From positions 1-7,744 of the forward strand of contig JAZQMK010000071.1 of assembly GCA_045543455.1 (NCBI GenBank): DNA of 7,744 bases, written 5' to 3'. Source of the stretch: SIG291 sp045543455. Its GTDB lineage: Bacteria; Bacillota; Clostridia; Lachnospirales; Lachnospiraceae. Every line of letters starts with the position of its first letter. Position 1 is the first letter of the stretch. Under the pieces are notes generated by a model. The model ran no database searches. It saw only the letters and a list, made by a program, of their open reading frames with translations, and was not told where the DNA came from. The position numbers and the translations under genes are program-made. Below are positions 6,021 to 7,744 of the stretch, one piece after another.

Positions 6021-7744
6021 CTAGTCATTAGCTTTTTTAATCTCTATTATTTTATATTCACACTCATAAGCGCCACCTGTAGTTGACGTCCAAACAGAAA
6101 ATGTTTCTCCTAACTTTTTACCTAAAGCTTTTTTTACATTTTCTAAAACATCTGCATATATTGGGTCATAGTTATTATCTAAAAATTCCTCACTGTATAT
6201 ATTAACAGTAATCTCTTTTTCTTCCTCTTCTACCCATTCAACTTCATCTGATGTAAGACCATCACTTTCACTGGTGTTCCATGATTTCCATTCAACTTTA
6301 ATTACATCTCCATATTCTACTATATCGTTATTTACTGTAACAACGCCTGCAGTATTTCTAATATTTTCTAAAATAGTAGAACTACCGGACAAAGTAATAT
6401 TTTGAGCACTTAAATCAACCCCTGCAAAACACTTGTCATAAACTAACGCCTCTGCATTGATCATAATATTACCTGTAAGACTTGTACAGTCCTTAAATGT
6501 CTCATACATACTAATAATACCACTTGGTATTACTGGTGCTTCTTTTAAGTTAACGCAACCTTCAAACACCTCATCTAACGATATTACACTAACGTCAAAA
6601 ATCTCACTTTTAATAGCTTCATATTTTTCTTTTGATTTATCTTTTAGCTTTACAGACCAATACTTTTCTAAAGCGGCAGTATATTTGCACTCATACTCAT
6701 AATCCTTTGTAGAATAGATATCTCCTACTTCTGCATAATAATAAAGAGTACTTCCTTCAGTTAAGGTTTCACCTGTTGATTTTTTATAGTATGTACATCC
6801 TTCCGAGATTAGATATCCTAGAAAAGGTACATTTTCAAACCCGGTAAGCACATAATTGTTTCCATTGTATGTAAGAGTAAACATAGCAGTCTCTTCCGCA
6901 TAATCCATTCCGTCTTCATCCACGCCTAATAAACTAGCCTCAAATACAATTTCATTCTCATTAGATGAAATAATCCTAACGAACTGATCAGTATTCCAAT
7001 TCTTTTGACCAATAAAATCAGATTTATCAATCGCCATATACAACTCACCATTATACTCAAATAAATTCTCATTACCATTATGTTTTGGAGTAAGCTTACT
7101 TAACACATCCACAGAAATATATTTATTTACTTCTGCATTAATCTCATCTTTACTATCACAACATCTTATTCTAAACGCATTAGAAGTCCATGTAATGCCT
7201 TGACTTTGCATATAACTTAATACACCCTCTGGCAAATCGTAGCTCATCTTACAACATACACCTAAATGAGAATACATATCTAATCTGTCTAATGCCCTTT
7301 TTGCTATAAGTAGTTCTTTATTTTCATCATTTTCAGAAGTACTTCTTATTTCATTCAAAATGTTTGATTCACCTGATAATATAATGCCTTGTTCATCTAA
7401 AATAACCCAGCCAAAGCAATAATTATAATTATCCGGATTAGCATCTATTATCACATTTCCAGTTAAACTTTCACACCGGGTAAATGTTCCTACCATCGAC
7501 TTTACCGTAGAAGGTATTCTTGGTGCTGTTACCATATTTTCACAATACCTAAATGTATAATCCATATTAACTACAGAAACTCCTAAAATTTCACTTTCTA
7601 TATCTTCATAGCTTCTTTTATTCGTATCCTTTACAGTAACACTCCAACCACCATTTAAAGCTGAATATGTATACACATAATCATTGGTAGTGTGTTCATA
7701 TCCATCTATCAAACCAACTGTTTGTTCTGTTGTTGCTTCTTCTG
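6021..7744 (-). CDS. Probable surface protein with two BspA/DUF285-like leucine-rich modules; N-terminus outside window
   Basis: 573 residues are visible, ending in TAG at 6023-6021. The frame stays open to the right edge, with EEATTEQTVG reading into the modules, so the true start and probably a signal peptide or lipobox lie beyond 7744. A TTG at 7712 could be miscalled as a start, but no Shine-Dalgarno supports it. Two homologous modules (visible residues 22-136 and 347-466) carry the C-x2-L/M-x2-AP-x-IPS-x3-SM-x2-TF-x2-C-x-SLTGN pattern of BspA-like leucine-rich repeat proteins. They flank a central region (about 140-310) that has two CC pairs (163-164, 194-195) and a beta-rich half (LFEYNGELYMAID to NNYVLTGF). 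A linker rich in Thr, Gly and Tyr and an acidic C-terminal domain (about 467-573, WVEEEEKE) complete it. No LPXTG or other anchor is seen at the C-terminus. Such proteins usually bind host or bacterial surfaces; no target can be inferred. Confidence 0.8.
   Translation of the reverse strand, partial: EEATTEQTVGLIDGYEHTTNDYVYTYSALNGGWSVTVKDTNKRSYEDIESEILGVSVVNMDYTFRYCENMVTAPRIPSTVKSMVGTFTRCESLTGNVIIDANPDNYNYCFGWVILDEQGIILSGESNILNEIRSTSENDENKELLIAKRALDRLDMYSHLGVCCKMSYDLPEGVLSYMQSQGITWTSNAFRIRCCDSKDEINAEVNKYISVDVLSKLTPKHNGNENLFEYNGELYMAIDKSDFIGQKNWNTDQFVRIISSNENEIVFEASLLGVDEDGMDYAEETAMFTLTYNGNNYVLTGFENVPFLGYLISEGCTYYKKSTGETLTEGSTLYYYAEVGDIYSTKDYEYECKYTAALEKYWSVKLKDKSKEKYEAIKSEIFDVSVISLDEVFEGCVNLKEAPVIPSGIISMYETFKDCTSLTGNIMINAEALVYDKCFAGVDLSAQNITLSGSSTILENIRNTAGVVTVNNDIVEYGDVIKVEWKSWNTSESDGLTSDEVEWVEEEEKEITVNIYSEEFLDNNYDPIYADVLENVKKALGKKLGETFSVWTSTTGGAYECEYKIIEIKKAND
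6345..6704 (-). repeat. Leucine-rich module B of the surface protein (second copy)
   Basis: Visible residues 347-466. It starts at DYEYECKYTAALEKYWSVKL and ends at SGSSTILENIRNTAG. It aligns with module A throughout: WSVKLKDKSKEKYEAIKSEI against WSVTVKDTNKRSYEDIESEI, and CTSLTGNIMINA against CESLTGNVIIDA. The divergence indicates an old intragenic duplication. Confidence 0.8.
7335..7679 (-). repeat. Leucine-rich module A of the surface protein (first copy)
   Basis: Visible residues 22-136, from YVYTYSALNGGWSVTV to SGESNILNEIRSTS. It shares with module B the conserved Cys positions (67, 90, 109 against 396, 419, 438), the AP-x-IPS turn and the closing IxLSGxSxILxxIRxT strand and helix. Confidence 0.8.

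Overview
The window looks like chromosomal DNA of a low-G+C anaerobic Firmicute, most likely a Clostridia member of the Lachnospiraceae type. This is inferred from AT-rich DNA, strong GGAGG ribosome binding sites, an NfnAB-type bifurcating transhydrogenase, NatAB-type ABC genes and a DUF285/BspA-like leucine-rich repeat surface protein. No rRNA, tRNA, CRISPR array, insertion sequence or phage gene was seen.

Positions 1-4987 hold five tightly packed minus-strand genes, transcribed from right to left: natA (ABC ATPase), natB (ABC-2 permease), a membrane protein with a zinc ribbon, TPRs and chitobiase-C-like Ig domains, nfnA and nfnB. The last gene is cut by the left edge. Two junctions are one-base TAATG overlaps (natA/natB and nfnA/nfnB). 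The other two gaps are 15 and 20 nt, with GGAGG sites in or at the edge of the gap. A strong promoter (TTGACA, 17 nt, extended TATTAT) lies just upstream of natA, so the five genes probably form one operon. A weak internal promoter candidate precedes nfnA. NfnA and NfnB together should form the NADH-dependent reduced ferredoxin:NADP+ oxidoreductase. NatAB should be a two-gene exporter of unproven substrate. The middle gene is the least understood member.

Positions 4973-5104 are a divergent promoter region. The minus-strand natA promoter and a plus-strand promoter (TTGTTA, 17 nt, TATAAT) stand back to back, with their -35 boxes 5 nt apart and a short inverted repeat across both. This 132-nt region is the longest non-coding stretch; no gene-free stretch exceeds 300 bases.

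Positions 5105-5974 (plus strand) encode a NodB-type polysaccharide deacetylase with no visible signal peptide. A GC-rich hairpin at 5985-6017 ends it and also the convergent gene to its right.

Positions 6021-7744 (minus strand) hold a large probable surface protein. Two homologous BspA/DUF285-like leucine-rich modules flank an unrelated central domain. Its reading frame stays open to the right edge, so the N-terminus, and probably the export signal, lies outside the window.
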